Shown here one piece after another: positions 1 to 12,400 of a DNA stretch of 64,000 nt. The first letter of the stretch is position 1, and every line of letters starts with the position of its first letter. The notes beneath the pieces were generated by a model. It was not told the DNA's origin and did not search any database. It saw nothing but the letters and a program-made list of their open reading frames with translations. The DNA lies in contig CP084612.1 in the NCBI GenBank assembly GCA_025917655.1, positions 930,001-994,000 of the forward strand. Reading direction: 5' to 3'. The DNA comes from Chlorella sorokiniana (lineage: Eukaryota; Chlorophyta; Trebouxiophyceae; Chlorellales; Chlorellaceae). The position numbers and the translations under genes were made by a program.

Positions 1-1881
1 AGTGCAGCGGCTGGGGGAGCGGCCGCTGACGCCCGCGCAGCGCGCGTACGCCGCCGCCGACGCCGCCTGCCTGCTGGGCCTGCTGGGCTCCCTGCTGGCG
101 GCGGTGGGCCAGCCTGAGCAGTGGCCCATGGTGGAGGCCCCGGAAGGCGGTACCGCCGATGGCAGCGGCAACGACGACGGCAGCCCCGCAGATGCGGCGG
201 CGGCGCCGCCGCACCGCGGGCGGCAGCCCTGCCGGCCGCGCCCGACGGGCAGCAGGCGGCGGAGGGCGGCCAGCCGGCGGGGGCGTCCCTGCTGGGGGTG
301 CACCCTGCAGCAGCTGCGCGGCGCGGCGGCCGCCTGGGGCGTGCGCCTGGAGATCAGCGGGGAGCGGGCGGTGCGGCGCAGCAGCAGGCGGAGCGGCAAG
401 GGGCGGCGGCAGCAGCGGCGGCGGCGGCGGCGGCGGCGCGGCGGGGCCCCTTCCCGCCGGCTGCTCCGGCTTCCCGGCAGCGGTGCCTTGGATGGACGAC
501 CAGCGGCGGGTGAGCCAGCAGTGGCCAAAGGCTTGCTTGCACCTGAATGAGCGGCCCGGCTTCACCCCTCGCCTCGCCGCGGCGCGGCTGACGCCGCACC
601 CAGCCGCCCGGCCCTCGCTGCTGCCCGCTGTGCCTGCCGTGCAGCTGACAGGCTCCCCCTGCTGCCCGCTGTGCGCGCTGTGCCCGCCGTGCAGCTGACG
701 GGGCCCCGCGCTTTCTGGCCGACGTCATGGCCGAGGGGCTGGCCCGCCAGCTGCGCCTGTGCGGCTACGACTGCGAGTCGCTGCAGGCCAGCATGGAGAG
801 GGCGCCCCGCCACGCGGTGTACAGGTGCGCGCGTGCGTGTGAGTGCGCTATTGCGGGTGTGTGTGGAAGAAGGGGGCGCACGAGTGCGACCGTTGCGGGC
901 TGCGCATGCTGCCGATGCTGCCAGGCTGCTTTGACCGAGACCGATCCCGCCCGCCTCCCTCGCCTCCCTGCCGCACCCTCCCACCCCAACACCGCCCGCA
1001 TCCCACCCCACCCCACCCCGCTCCCGCCTGCCCGCCCTGCCCGGCCGCAGGGCGATGGTGGAGCGCGGCGAGGGGAGGGGCGCGTGGTGCTGACGAGCGA
1101 CCGCTGCTTCGTGGGGGCCGCCCACACGCACCACGCCTTCCTGGTCACCGCCGGCACCAAGCGGCTGCAGCTGGGGAGGTGCTGGGGGCCTTTGGGCTGC
1201 GGGTGGACCGCGAGGACCTGCTGAGCAGGCAAGGGCTCGCCTTTGTGCGGCTCTCCTTTGGTTTGGTGTGGCAGGGGAGGGAGGGTGCCAGTCTGTTGTT
1301 GGTTCTTTGGTTGCGGGGGTCGGGTGCTAGCAGGCAGTGGCTGTGCGTGCTAGGGGGCCGTGCCCTGCCCCCCCACCCCACCCCACCCCACCCCACCCAC
1401 AACCCAACTCCACCCACACCTTCGTTGCAGGTGCGCACGCTGCAACGGCACCTTCCTGCCGGATCCGGTGCCGCCGGGGGCGCTGCCCGAGGGCCACGGG
1501 GTACCGCCCGCATCCTGGCCAGGCACACCGAGTTCTGGCTGTGCGGGCGATGCGGGTGCGTGCCTGTGCGGCAGAGGTCGGGCGAGCGTGGGTGTTTGGC
1601 GGGTGGGCATGTGCGCTGGGCGAGCGAGCGGGCTAGCAAAGCAGGGGCACGTGGCACACAGACGGGCCCCGCACAGCGACATGGTTGTTCCTCCGCACAC
1701 TGTGCGCCCGCCCAGGCTTGCTGCGTGACACTGGGCCCCCCCGCCCCGCTGCCGCAGCGCCGTCTACTGGCAGGGCTTCCAGTACGCGAGGGCCATGCGC
1801 AAGATGGGCGACCTGCTGGCGCAGCTGAGCCTGGGCGGAGGGACGGCGGCTGGTGCGGCGCTGGCTGGCGTCGCCAACTGA
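1..1881 (+). CDS. mut-7/EXD3-like 3'-5' exonuclease with Mut7-C domain (5' partial)
   Basis: The first exon, cut by the window edge, encodes the end of a DEDD 3'-5' exonuclease domain (RPLTPAQRAYAAADA, then a Leu-rich helix). Downstream exons encode a Mut7-C RNase domain: exon 695-824 (FLADVMAEGLARQLRLCGYD), exon 1051-1228 (GRVVLTSDRCF, LRVDREDLLSR), exon 1431-about 1557 (CARCNGTFLP, then EFWLCGRCG), and last exon 1758-1881 (AVYWQGFQYARAMRKMG, stop TGA 1879-1881). The two Cys-x2-Cys pairs of the Mut7-C zinc ribbon are present. The domain order matches the EXD3/mut-7 family, linked to RNA trimming and small-RNA pathways; that role is inferred. The frame slips by one base at a G run (1173-1176) and again near 1505. 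The intron 1229-1430 starts with GC. Exons between about 550 and 694 are unclear. Confidence 0.72.
618..700 (+). repeat. Duplicated 3' splice-site region
   Basis: Two near-copies of one block, each containing CTGCTGCCCGCTGTGC and ending GTGCAGCTGAC, lie at 618-651 and 659-701. Each supplies an AG acceptor, at 643-644 and 693-694, 50 nt apart. Use of the second gives the Mut7-C start (GAPRFLADVMAEG); use of the first would shift the frame. Confidence 0.6.
1229..1430 (+). other. GC-AG intron in the Mut7-C gene
   Basis: The exon ends in AGCAG and the intron begins GCAAGG, ending TTGCAG. Joining at these points restores R-C-A-R-C-N in the Mut7-C zinc ribbon in the correct phase. No GT donor nearby does this. 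The intron holds a CCCCA-repeat tract. Confidence 0.7.
1366..1400. repeat. CCCCA repeat tract in intron
   Basis: A run of about six CCCCA units lies just upstream of a 3' splice site. A shorter copy lies near 1005-1022 in the previous intron. The opposite strand is (TGGGG)n, which could fold as a G-quadruplex. Confidence 0.7.
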
Positions 1882-3259
1882 GCCCCTGCCCTGCGCTGCT
1901 CGCGCGCCCCCACCCAGCTGCCACGTGTGAACAACTTGGCGCTGAGGCTGCATTGCTGAGCTGTGCCGCTGCACGGGCATTTACAACAGGGGCACGAGCA
2001 GTTGGGTACAGGATCTTACGGTGCAGTGCAAACACAAACTTGGACAGGGATGCGGGGCTGCCACCTCAGCGCCGTCGCCGACAAAGGCGGCGGGCGACCC
2101 ACACGCGGGCCTGAACCGTGCACGCCCAGCATTCTTATTCAATGGCAGAAGAAGTGGGGCTTGCGCGGACAAACATGGCACTCGAACAACATTGGAGTGG
2201 GTGGCAATCGGCAGCGGCTACAACGGCAGGCCAGTGGGCAGCCCACCCAAGCAAGGACGCCCTCTGACGTTTGAGGGGGTGAGGCAGGGAGGCAGGAGCG
2301 GCGCCGTGTTAAAGGAAAAGGCACATGGGGGGAACAGCGGGCATGAAACAGGGGGCAGGCTAGACGGGATCAAACACGCGAGGTACAGATGCATTAGGGC
2401 GCTCCCTATTAAATCGGCAGGAAGGCAGGGTGGGGGGGCGAGACGTTGCCTCTGTGCTCAGGATATCAAAAGGAGGAGACAGGGGGCGCGGGTGGGGGTT
2501 GACTGATCGGCCGAGTCGCTAGGGCTCTAGCTCTCTACAAGGGACATGAATCAAGCAAGTGCCAAGGGGTTGGGGGCGGAGCCAGATCGTTCATGGTGCG
2601 CAGATGGGCGGCGGGAGGGACGCGGGACACAGAGACTGCATTCGTGCTTTAAAGGGGGAGATCGACGGGGAGACGGGCTCGTTGCATTCCATACGTTGAA
2701 AACGGCAGCGATTAGTGTTACTTGGTGTCAAGTGCGCTAGGAGAGGCGGGAGGGGCTGCCGCCTGGTGCTAAGTGGCACAGGGGGCAGCGGGGTGCCCGG
2801 GAGGCACAGCGACGGGGGGCCCAGGAGGGCTCAGCCCCAGGCTGCGGCAGGGGGCACCCCAGCACATGCAGGAGGGCGGTGGGGGCACTGAGCTGCCGGG
2901 CGCAGAGGGAGGGCGCCGGCGCGGGCAGGCCCGACTCCTCGGCAGAGCGGCAAGCGGGCGGGGAGGGAGCAGGGCTGAGGGGGCATGCTGGCTGATGAAA
3001 TGCAAAAATCAGGGGGCGTTGCGTGAAAAGAGGGCTCGGATGTTGCGGATTACGAGGATGGCGGTCTTTTTCGCGTTGGGGTAGATTGGATGGCGGTTCT
3101 GAAGGGAGCGGTGGGGCAGCGTGGAAGGAGGGAAAGGATGAAAAGCCGGCCGCGAAAGCGGCGATCCGGGCGCAGCGGCCTCTCTGCGTCGGCAGTCTGC
3201 CAAGTGCGCCCTGCGGGGGGGGCCAACAGCGGCTGCAGCAGCCGCGCAGCGAGCGCCGC
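1882..3259. other. Intergenic region between convergent genes
   Basis: No exon-like conserved reading frame seen. It should hold the 3' UTRs of the Mut7-C gene (+) and of the unidentified minus-strand gene ending at 3260. No TGTAA signal was found close to either stop. Confidence 0.5.
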
Positions 3260-5268
3260 CTACAGCTGGGTGCGCTGGCGCTTGGGCAGGCCCTCTGGGG
3301 TGGGGCGGGCCAGAGGCTCGCGCGGGTCGTTCTGGGCCACTTCAGCGCGCTCAGCGCGGACGGGGCTGGCCGGCACGCGCGCCAGGCTGGCACGCTGCTG
3401 CAGCCGCGCGCACAGGGCAGCCATGTGGGAGGACCAGGCGTCCCAGGCGGCCGCGGGGGCGCAGCCAAGGGGGCCGCCGCATCGGGCGCCGGCCGCCACC
3501 TCAGCGCCCAGCTCAGCGGCCAGCGCCGCCCAGCCGCTCGGGTCGCGGAAGAGCCAGTGGTGGCAGGGGCGCACGTCGTTCTGCAGGTCGGGCCGCACCC
3601 TCCAGGAGAGACGGGCCAGCAGGTCCTTCTGCGCTCGTGGGGAGGGCGACAGCGGCGGGGTGAGGGCCAGCCAGGGAGAGGTTGCGGCCGCTTCGCAGCA
3701 GCACACACGGACGCTCAGCTCGAGCTGCTGCCGCGGCTGCCGCGGCTGCCGCGGGGCGCTGCCCTGGGGGAGGCATCTCCAGCTGGCGGGCGGCGGCAGC
3801 GCAGGGCAGTTGCTGGCCGCAGGCGGGCGGCCACTGCTGCGCTGCCCCAACGCACCTGGGCGGCCACCACGACAGAGCGCAGCTTGACAAAAGAGGCGGG
3901 CCAGGTGGCGGTGAGGCGGGAGGCCAGCTGCAACCCGGGGAGGGGGGATTTGGCGGTTGCACCAACATTTGCCAGGCACACAGCTGGGCTGTGCCAGCGG
4001 AGCAGCACACCCTGCTGGCGCATCAGCCAGACGCGCCCCACTCCCTCCCTGCCTTCCCCACACGCCAACGTGTGCACACTCACACACCCACAGCTCACAC
4101 ACGCAGCTGACCTCTGGGCAGAAGAGCGCCACGTGCTTGAGGTAGGCGCCCAGGCAGAGGGAGGCGGGGAGCGCCACGCGCTGCCCACGCTCTCCAGCAA
4201 CCACAGCGCCGCCAGCAGCACCTCCTCGCTCGCTGCACCGCCAAGGGTGGGCAGGGGAAGGGGTTGTCGGGGGAAGGCTGCGGGAGCAGGCCAGGCAGGC
4301 GACAGACTGCCGGGCGGGCGCACGCCCCGTGGGTGGGGTGAGGGCTGCCGCCCGCACGGGACGCAAGCAACGGCCCCCGCGAGCCAGCCGGCCGCAGCTT
4401 CAGCTCAAGTGGCTTGGGAACCATGTGCGAGCCAGCAGCGGCGCACCTTGGTCGTAACCAGCCCGCAGGAAGAGAGCGAGCAGCTGGGACAGGGTCAGCC
4501 GGAGGTTGGGCAGCGGCGGCAGCGCCGCGCCGTCGTTGCCGGCCGCAGCCTCGAGGTCCTCCGCCTCGGCGCTCAGCAGCAGGGACAGCAGCGCGGACTG
4601 GATGGCGGGGGAGGCGGTCACGCAGCACACGAACGAGTGCACACGGCGCCAGCCCGCGCCCTCGCCGCCAGGAGAACCCAGCCCCCGCTCCTCCGCCTCA
4701 TCCACGACTGCTGCAGCCGCGCCGGGCGCTGCGCCCGCCTCGGCGCGGCAGACGGTGTGGCCGGCTGCATCGGCTGGGTGGCGCTTGTCGGGTGTGGTGC
4801 TGGCGTGGACGGGGGTTGGGTCGGGTGTGATGGGGCGCGCCCTGCCTGCCGGGCTGCCGCCGAGGCCGCCGCGCCCCCGCCGCCGCATGCACCACCGGGG
4901 ACCCAGCCAGGCGCTCGATGCACTCCCAGCTCTCCTCGGCAATCAGCGACGGGTTGTGGCGCTGGACGGCAAAGGCCGCCGGTGCAGCATCTGCAGGCAC
5001 ATGGGAGGTGGCAGGGGCGGCAGAGGGAGGTGGCTGGACAGTCGCACGTGCGGCGCCACCGCCACAGAACCGCAACCTGAACGACGCAACGAGATGCCGC
5101 CACAAAGCGGGGCAGCGGCGACGGGGCATGAGGGGCAGCGAGTTGCTCTGGCCGCGCGCCAAATCGTGTCAGTACACGGGGCGGGAGCGTGGCGCGCACG
5201 GGGGGCACAAGCGGCCACACCCTCCCATCCGTCGCCAGAGCCTCACCGCAGCGCTGAGACCCTGCCAT
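3260..5268 (-). CDS. Unidentified multi-exon protein, predicted mostly helical
   Basis: I do not recognise the family. A first short exon (MAGSQRC, ATG at 5266-5268) ends at a GTGAGG donor. It joins in phase to an exon near 4900-4990 reading AFAVQRHNPSLIAEESWECI. Further exons read FVCCVTASPAIQSALLSLLL and LRLTLSQLLALFLRAGYDQG (about 4440-4620), EEVLLAALWLLESVGS (about 4190-4240), AYLKHVALFCPEV (about 4110-4150), and a last exon (3260 to about 3630) with LQNDVRPCHHWLFRDPSGW, ending PKRQRTQL and a stop at 3260. The Leu/Ala-rich helical character suggests an alpha-solenoid or scaffold protein, but no repeat signature is clear. Exon borders in the middle are uncertain. Confidence 0.45.
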
Positions 5269-6419
5269 GGCGTTGTGTCAGGACAGCTCTGGCAAAAGGC
5301 GTCCCCAGGTGAATCTGGCAGCAGCACCAAGGATAGGGTTGCCAGCCCTGTGTTCAGCGCACGTGCGTCAGCAAGGCCCGGTGGCGGGAAACTCTGGGCT
5401 GCCACCGTGCGCGGGCGGGTGCTCGCTGCGGCAATCTGCAAGGGCTTGGGGCGGGTTTGGCAAGCTCAGAGCGGCAGGGGAGCCAGCAACCGGGCTGCGA
5501 GCCAGGCTGGGGCACCAGAGCCCGGCCTACTCTCTCACCCTTGCCCCGGGAATTAGATGAAGAAGTGCAGCACGTGATCCAGCGACCCCGACAGGAAATG
5601 AAACGATAAAAATACATCAGATTTTGATGCCCTGGGTGCATGGCACTGGGCGCACCTTCCTTGCGGGCTCTCCTTGCGGGGGAGAAGCGGTTGTCCTCCG
5701 TAGACACAGACCAGCACCGCGTGAGGGTCCTTGTCTTTTCGTGATGGCGCTTGCAAAGTTCCGAATGCTCCGGGTGGCCAGGGCTGCAATGCAGATGTCC
5801 CCGCGAGCGGCCCCTGCAAGGTTAGCCCCTAGTCCCAATGTTTTGTGACAATGGGCGTCCACTTGACAATGGAGTGGGGGATAGGAGGTTGTAAGATGAG
5901 GGTATCTGTCGTGGCTCTGGCGCGTGTCCTTCACTCTCCTCTCCGGAGCGTGGGACGATGAAAGAGCAAAGCGAGTAGTATCTTATCTTTCGCTTCGAAA
6001 TGATACAGCCGGACTCGCAAACTATCCAGCTGCGCCGGCTTGGATACTTTAAAAGGACAGGGCAGCACGCAGCACAGGCCTTGGCTTCAAATGTCGCTCC
6101 ATCCCCATGAGGCAGTGGGTGCACCTGCCATCGCTTCGACGGAGTTGCAACTAAGTAAAATCGCAGAGCCGAGCTTGCTACTGCTGTCGGCGGGCGTTGC
6201 GCCAGTTTCACCCCTGCTGCAAGCACGCCGCCACCTGTGCCTCCAATCGGCAAGGAATCCAGGCACTGCCAAAAATACCACATCAAGATTCCCTGCTGCA
6301 GCTCCTGCATCAGCCAACCACAGCCCGCTGACTGCGCTTGGGGCACACCCGCTGCTCGTGGCCTGTCGGCGGCCGCAAACCACGGGCCGCGTGCTGCAGC
6401 CGTCAGCGCCGGGCCTTGG
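5269..6419. other. Intergenic region, locally less GC-rich
   Basis: No supported gene. The stretch 5560-6060 is visibly richer in A and T than its surroundings. It lies upstream of the minus-strand gene starting at 5268, so it probably carries that gene's promoter, and downstream of the ABCA stop. A plus-strand TGTAA at 5890-5894 matches no known gene end. Confidence 0.4.
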
Positions 6420-9400
6420 TCACTGCTGCCGCGACGCGGAGGCCGCCAGCGCCAGAAACACCTGCTCCAGCGTGGTCTGGCTCAAGGAGTACTGGAGCAC
6501 GGGGGCTGCCGGGAGAGCCCAGGCCGCCGCCGCCTCCCCCGCCCTGCAGTCGCGGCGGCAGCGTCGATCAGCGCTGCCACGTGATGCGGGGCAGGCGGGT
6601 GTTGCTTGCGCCAACGAGGCGGCGCTGCGCGGCCCCAAGCACAGGTGGGAAGCTCCAGCGCGTCAGACAGCCAGAAAGCTGGCGGGCACCCGCCCAGAAG
6701 CTGCCGCAAGCACAGCCCGCGGCGCTGGGAGCTGAGACGGCGCGGCAGCAGCTTGGCAGCTCTGCGTCCCAAGCCCCGCCCACAGCGCCCACCTGGCAGC
6801 CTCCAGCTCAGCAAACAGCGCAGCAAGGTCAGCCTGCTTGCGCGGGATCAGGAAGCCGAGGTGCACGTCGCCCTCGCCGCCACCCCCTGCAGCACCGTGG
6901 CCCGCCTGGCCATCCAGGCCTGGCGTCGCCGGTCGCCAGCTGTCCGCGCGACGCTGCGCGGCGGGGCACACGCGCGCGACCAGCTGCGCGGCAGCCGCCG
7001 CGCAGCCAGGCGGCACCCTCATCTCCAAGCTGTACCTGCGGCGGCGATTAAGAGGGGGGAGGGGGCAGTCGGGTGCCCGTGTGCTGGCTGGGCGGGATGG
7101 GAGCCAAAGCGCACCCTCTCGTCCGCCCACAGGAGCACAGCCCCTCCAGCGGCGCCTGTAAGCCGTGCAGCGGGCACGCAGCTGTGTGCAGCGCGGAGCG
7201 GCGCCTCACCCCTGCCCGTGCTGGCTCTTCAGGCGCTGCACGGAGCCCAGGGCGCGCAGGCGGCCCGCCGACATGATGCCCAGCCGCCCGCACACCGCCT
7301 CGCACTCCTCCATGCTGCAGCTTGAAGCGGGGGTGGGGTGGGGTTGAGGTGCAGGGAAAGGGGGCCTCCATGCCAGTCAGTCGGGCCCAACCAGGCAGCG
7401 CAGCGCCAGCCAGGCACGGCGGCGCCACCCCATAGCACCTGTGGCTGGTGAGCAGCACTGTGCGTCCCCGGCCATCTCCTCGTCAATCACGCCCCACAGC
7501 GCCCGCCGCGCGCCTGCGGTGTGGGAGGCAGGCGCTGCAAGACGTGGATGCCATGGGCGGCGCAATTGGCTGGCGCAGGCGCAGGCGCTGAATGCGTGTG
7601 CCAGCAGGGGCGGCGACCGGCGGGTTTCTTGCCAGCTGCCAGGCAAGCGGTGCAGGCAGCAAAGGATTCTGCCCTCAGTCCCAATACCAAAGCCACCAAT
7701 CCACCCAGAAAGAACCCGTACGCTCTCAGCGCCAGAGAGACACCTGCACCCACACACCCACACGCTCCCACCTGGGTCCATGCCGGTGCTGGGCTCATCC
7801 AGCAGCACCAGCGGGCGGCGCCCACCAGCGCCGCCGCCGTGCCCAGCTTGCGGCGGTTGCCGCCGCTGTAGGAGCCGCAGGCGCGGGCGGCGTACTCGGC
7901 CAGGCCCAGCTGGCGCAGCAGGCGCTCCGCCTCGGCGCCCACCAGCCGCTCCGGCAGGCCCCTGCGCGGGGCGGGCCAGGCATGCAGCCGTGGGTGGGTG
8001 GGTGTGGGTGGGCAGGCGGAGGGCAAAGGAGGGGGAGAGGGGACAGGCGGGAGGGGGTGGGAGGGCAGAGGAGCCCGCGGGGGAGGCGGGAGCATCCCTT
8101 GGTTAGGTCAAGGTAAGCCAGCCAGACGGCGGAGCCGCAGCCGCCGGCAGGGCATGGCGCGAGACAGGCCGTCAGCCGCATGCGCATGGCCTGGCTGTCG
8201 AGCAGGCCGCCGCTGCTTGCACGCCCACCTGAGGCGTGCATACATGCGCAGCACCTCCCTCCCAGTCATCTGGGGCGGCAGCGCGCTGCAGGGCAGCAGG
8301 GGCACGCAGGCAGCGCCACAAGCAGCGTCGGAAAAGCGCCCTTCTCAGTCACAGCGCCACAGCGCAGCGCCAAGGGCAGCTGCAAGAGCCTGAGCGGGGG
8401 CTGGCGCCGCGCTGTGGAGCCCACCTGGCTTGGGGGCAGTAGCCCAGGAGGCGGCGGGCGGCGGCGCGCTGACGCAACAGCGACACGCCTGCCACCAGCG
8501 CGTCGCCGCTGTCTGGCTCCACCTCGCCTGAGGCAGGAGTGGAGGAGGGTGGGGTTGGGGTGGGTGACGGGGGATGGATGGGGGAGGGGGGAGAAGGGGG
8601 GGGGGGGGGACAGTTGCAGCGAACGTTGGACGGCAATGCAGGCGCAAAGGCAGGCCACGCGGTCAAGGTGGAGTGATGATGATGATCGGGTAGCAGCCAC
8701 AGAAAGACAATGCAGTCGCAGTCCGGCACCCCACACAGCCAGGCCCCGGGGGACCGCCAAAAGCCAGAGCACCTGTGATGATGCGGAAGGTGGTGGTCTT
8801 GCCGGCGCCGTTCACCCCAGCAGCCCAAAGCACTGGCCGGGGCCGGGCGCGCCTCGCCGCCGCCGTGCGCCGTCGCGCCGCCGTGCCGCGGCCCGCCGAT
8901 GCTGAGCCACAGGTCCCGCACGGCCCTCACCGCGCCGCTGGCCCGCTGCGCCTGCTGTGCCTGCTGTGCCTGGTGCGCAGGCTCCGGGTGCCCTTCGTGC
9001 GCCGGGTCACGCCCGCCAGGGGTGCGGCCCTCGGGCACCTGCCAGTAGGTCTTGCTGACGCCCGCCAGCAGCACCGTCACTTGCTCGGCCGTCAGCTGCC
9101 CGCTCTGCGACGCACGAACGAGCAGGGCTCAGGACAGCGCCGGCCAGCAACGCCGGAGGGACGAGAGTGAAGCAGCTTGCAGGCTGGCGGCTGAACCCGT
9201 GGGCTGTGCGCGAGGAGCTCACAGGTTCAAAACGCGAGGCAGCCAGCTGGCCGCGGCCTGAGGCGCTCACCTGAATGGCCTGCCGCTCAGCAGCCACATC
9301 TTCATCCTCCACATCCGCCTCGCCCGCTTCCGCAGCAGCTGTTCCAGCGCTCGTCGTCCCCGCCAAGCGCCGGCTCTCCCGGCAGGGATCGTAGCCGCCG

Positions 9401-12400
9401 CCGCCGCCGCCAACAGCACGGGCTTCCCATGCGGCGCGGACGCGGCGCCACGCGCGGGGCAGTACGCCCGCCTCCACCAGCAGTACGGCGCAGCCGTACA
9501 GCAGCGCCTGCGCCGCCAGGCTGGCCATCAGCTGCCCCGTGACTTCCCAGGCCCACGGGCTCTGCCCAGGGTAGGGCAAGGGGCCCCAGCCCACCCCGCT
9601 GCCGGCGCCCCGCTGGCGCCCCGCTGGTGCCGCTGCTGGCGCCGCCGCTGGCGCCGCCGCTGGTGCCAGCCAACAGCTGGCCCAGCTGGCGCGTCAGGAA
9701 GTCTGGCTTGTAGGTGTTGGAAATCTGCAGAAACCAGGGCGTCAGCGAGGGGTGTGAGCACGAAAGTATGTGCGCCCCGTAAACTGCGAGGCTGGCAAGA
9801 AGAGGCTGTCGGGAGGGCGGCGCGCTGTGCTGCTTCACAGCCAGCAGCCCCGGCAGCCAACCCCCAGCAGCGCATGCCCGCCCCCTTCCCCACCTTGTGC
9901 ATGCCCTGAGCCACGCAGAAGTGCGGCGACAGAGACTGCAGCACCAGGCGCAGCGCGGCGCGGGCGCGGTTCACACCGCGGGTCGGCAGGTACCTGCGCG
10001 GGGGTGGAGGGTTGGGGGTGAAGGGCAAGGGACAACGTGTCTCCCTGCAGCGACGCTCAGCCGTGTCCCTCCCCCTGCCACGCACAGCAGCTGGTGGTCA
10101 ACCTACACGCGCGCCGCCCCCCCAAACACACACACACACACTCCTTACCCCCACGAACGCAAGCACACACACACACACACACACACAAAAAGGCCGCACC
10201 CCCCTCTGCCACGTCCCGCCACGCACAGCGCGATGGTGTCCAGGATCCACACCGCCAGGAAGCCGAGGTAGCCGGTGGTGAAGAAGATGGAGTTGGAGCG
10301 CACCAGCACGCGCACCTCGTCCTGGCGGGCAGGAGTTGGGAGCAGGGGTGGCGGTCGGCGGGGGACAGAGGGGGGCAGGGGTGGCAGTTGGGGGAGGCAG
10401 AGGGGGCAGGGGTGGCGGTCGGGGGAGGCAGAGGGGGCAGGCGGCGCGGGAGCCACAGAGGAGTGGACACAAGCTGTCGAAGCGCTAGCGCTGCTGGGAA
10501 GGGGGGGGGGGGAGCGGCATGCCGCCCAGGCGAGCAAGGCAGGCGGCTCCAAACGGGCAGTTGCCGCTGCCCGGCCCGGCAGCAGGCGGGGCAAGGGGGC
10601 CGCGGCGGGCCGCCGCTACGTGAAACGAGCAGCGCCGGGTGCCCAAGCCAGGCTGCACAGCCCACAGCAAGGCCTTACCTGGAAGCCGGCCTGAAGGAGG
10701 TAGGTGAGGCAGAGCCCCGCTGGCGCAAAGGCCCACAGCAGGGCGGCGGCCGCAGCCAGGCGCGCTCCGGAGAAGGCGGGCAGGTGGAAGGCGGCAAACA
10801 GGGCCGTCATGAGGGCGGCGGGGACCTGCACAGGGGGCGGCCAGCAGCACCGCAGTCTCATGCCAGCTTCACAGGGTTAGCTCGGCTGGTAGCAATGCCA
10901 CGCTGCAAACCACCGGTACCACCACCCCCACCGTCCCGCTTCCCCAGACGCCGCCCTTCCTTCCCGCAAAACCTTCGCACACACACCACCCATGCATGCA
11001 CTCACCGAGTAATAGGCAACGTCAAAGGCGAGGTTGGCGGCCCAGAAGGCGGAGGGGAGGCCCCCGCAATCAGCTGCACCGCCTTGCTGCCCGAGGCGCG
11101 CTCCCGCACCAAAAACACGGCGAAGGAGGCGGAGAGCACTGACACCGCCAACACCACACACATCACCAGCAGCAGGTTGCCTGGGATGAGCGGGGGGCAG
11201 TTGGCGGGTGCGCAGGGCTGGGCAGGGCCACAGGGTTTGCGCTGGCTCCTATAACCCACAAAAGAAGCGTTGCATCTCCCAGTGCTCCTTTCAATCAGTT
11301 CAATCAGGAAGCACACAGAACAGGCAAAAATACATCCAACAAACTCTGAAATGCCGCTCACCAGCCTGCTCCGTCAGGCGCACATCTCGCTCCCCTGACA
11401 GCGCCGGCAACGGGTGGGCGGTGAGGTGGATGCCCGCCCGGCGTCGCTCACCAACCATCGCAGCAGCGCAGAGTGGGCCTGCCATGGGGTGGGAGTGGGG
11501 GTGGGGCTGCAGGTTGAGCTGCCATGAATCTGGCAGCCCGGCGCAGCCACGCACGAACCGAAGCACCGCGCAAAGCAGCCCCCCGCAGCTCACAACCTGG
11601 CTGATGGCGGCAGGCAGCGCATGGATCGCGGTCTGGTTGGCCAGCACGCTGTACCGCAGCTCGATCCCGCCCCGGTCAGGTTGGCGGGCAGGGTCTGCAG
11701 GAAGAAAGCATCGTACCGCCGTGCACTGGAGTTGTACCACTGGTCCAACAGCCAGCCATCCAGGCTTCCTTCCAGCCTCTCAAACAGCGGCAGCGTCAGC
11801 AGGCGGTCGGTGCCGGTGTCCTGAGGTGGGAGGCATGGTACGGCACAGCACGGAGTGGCAGATGAAACACAATCACAGGGATTGAGATTTCTTTCCTCTG
11901 ATGGCGCTCTTACAGCCAGACCTGCCGGCAAACGCACGGTCAGGAGGGCATACTAGCAGGCAGGCCGATCGCTTCAGAAGCGAGGCGCGGCAGCAGGCAC
12001 ACCTGCGCTTGGGGGTATCCAGCCAGAAAGGCAGCCAGCGAGGCGCCGCCGCCCGCGCTGCGCACGTCGGCGGCGGCGCCGCACGCGGCCGGGTTGCCGC
12101 TCAGGACAGCCGCCCTGCGGGGGCGGGAAGCATGCGCGCCTTTCTGACGACTGGCAGGGCAGCGCTGGCAGGGAGCGATCCAGGCGCTGTGCTTGCTGCG
12201 CCGCCACCCGCTCCAGCTCACCTGTCCAGCGGCAGCGGCGGCTGCTGCGGCAGCGCCGCCGACAGCTGGTTGCTCCACAGCGCCAGCAGCACCAGCAGCG
12301 CCGGCACCGCCACCTGCACCCCCGCCGCCCACCAGTCGCGCACGGCGCACAGCGCGCGCTTGGCCAGCAGCGCTCGCAGCTGCTGGCACCAGAGGCGGAA

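Noticed and set aside
1366-1400. CCCCA/TGGGG tract as a telomere-like repeat
   Set aside because: Green algal telomeres are TTTAGGG-type; the tract is short and inside an intron, so it is a simple repeat.
843-2114. 423-codon plus-strand frame
   Set aside because: It bridges introns and only partly overlaps real Mut7-C exons; splice signals and conserved motifs show the true gene is spliced.
3023-5080. 685-codon plus-strand frame opposite the minus-strand gene
   Set aside because: Arg/Gly/Ala-rich shadow typical of GC-rich DNA; the opposite strand has splice-consistent exons with ordinary protein composition.
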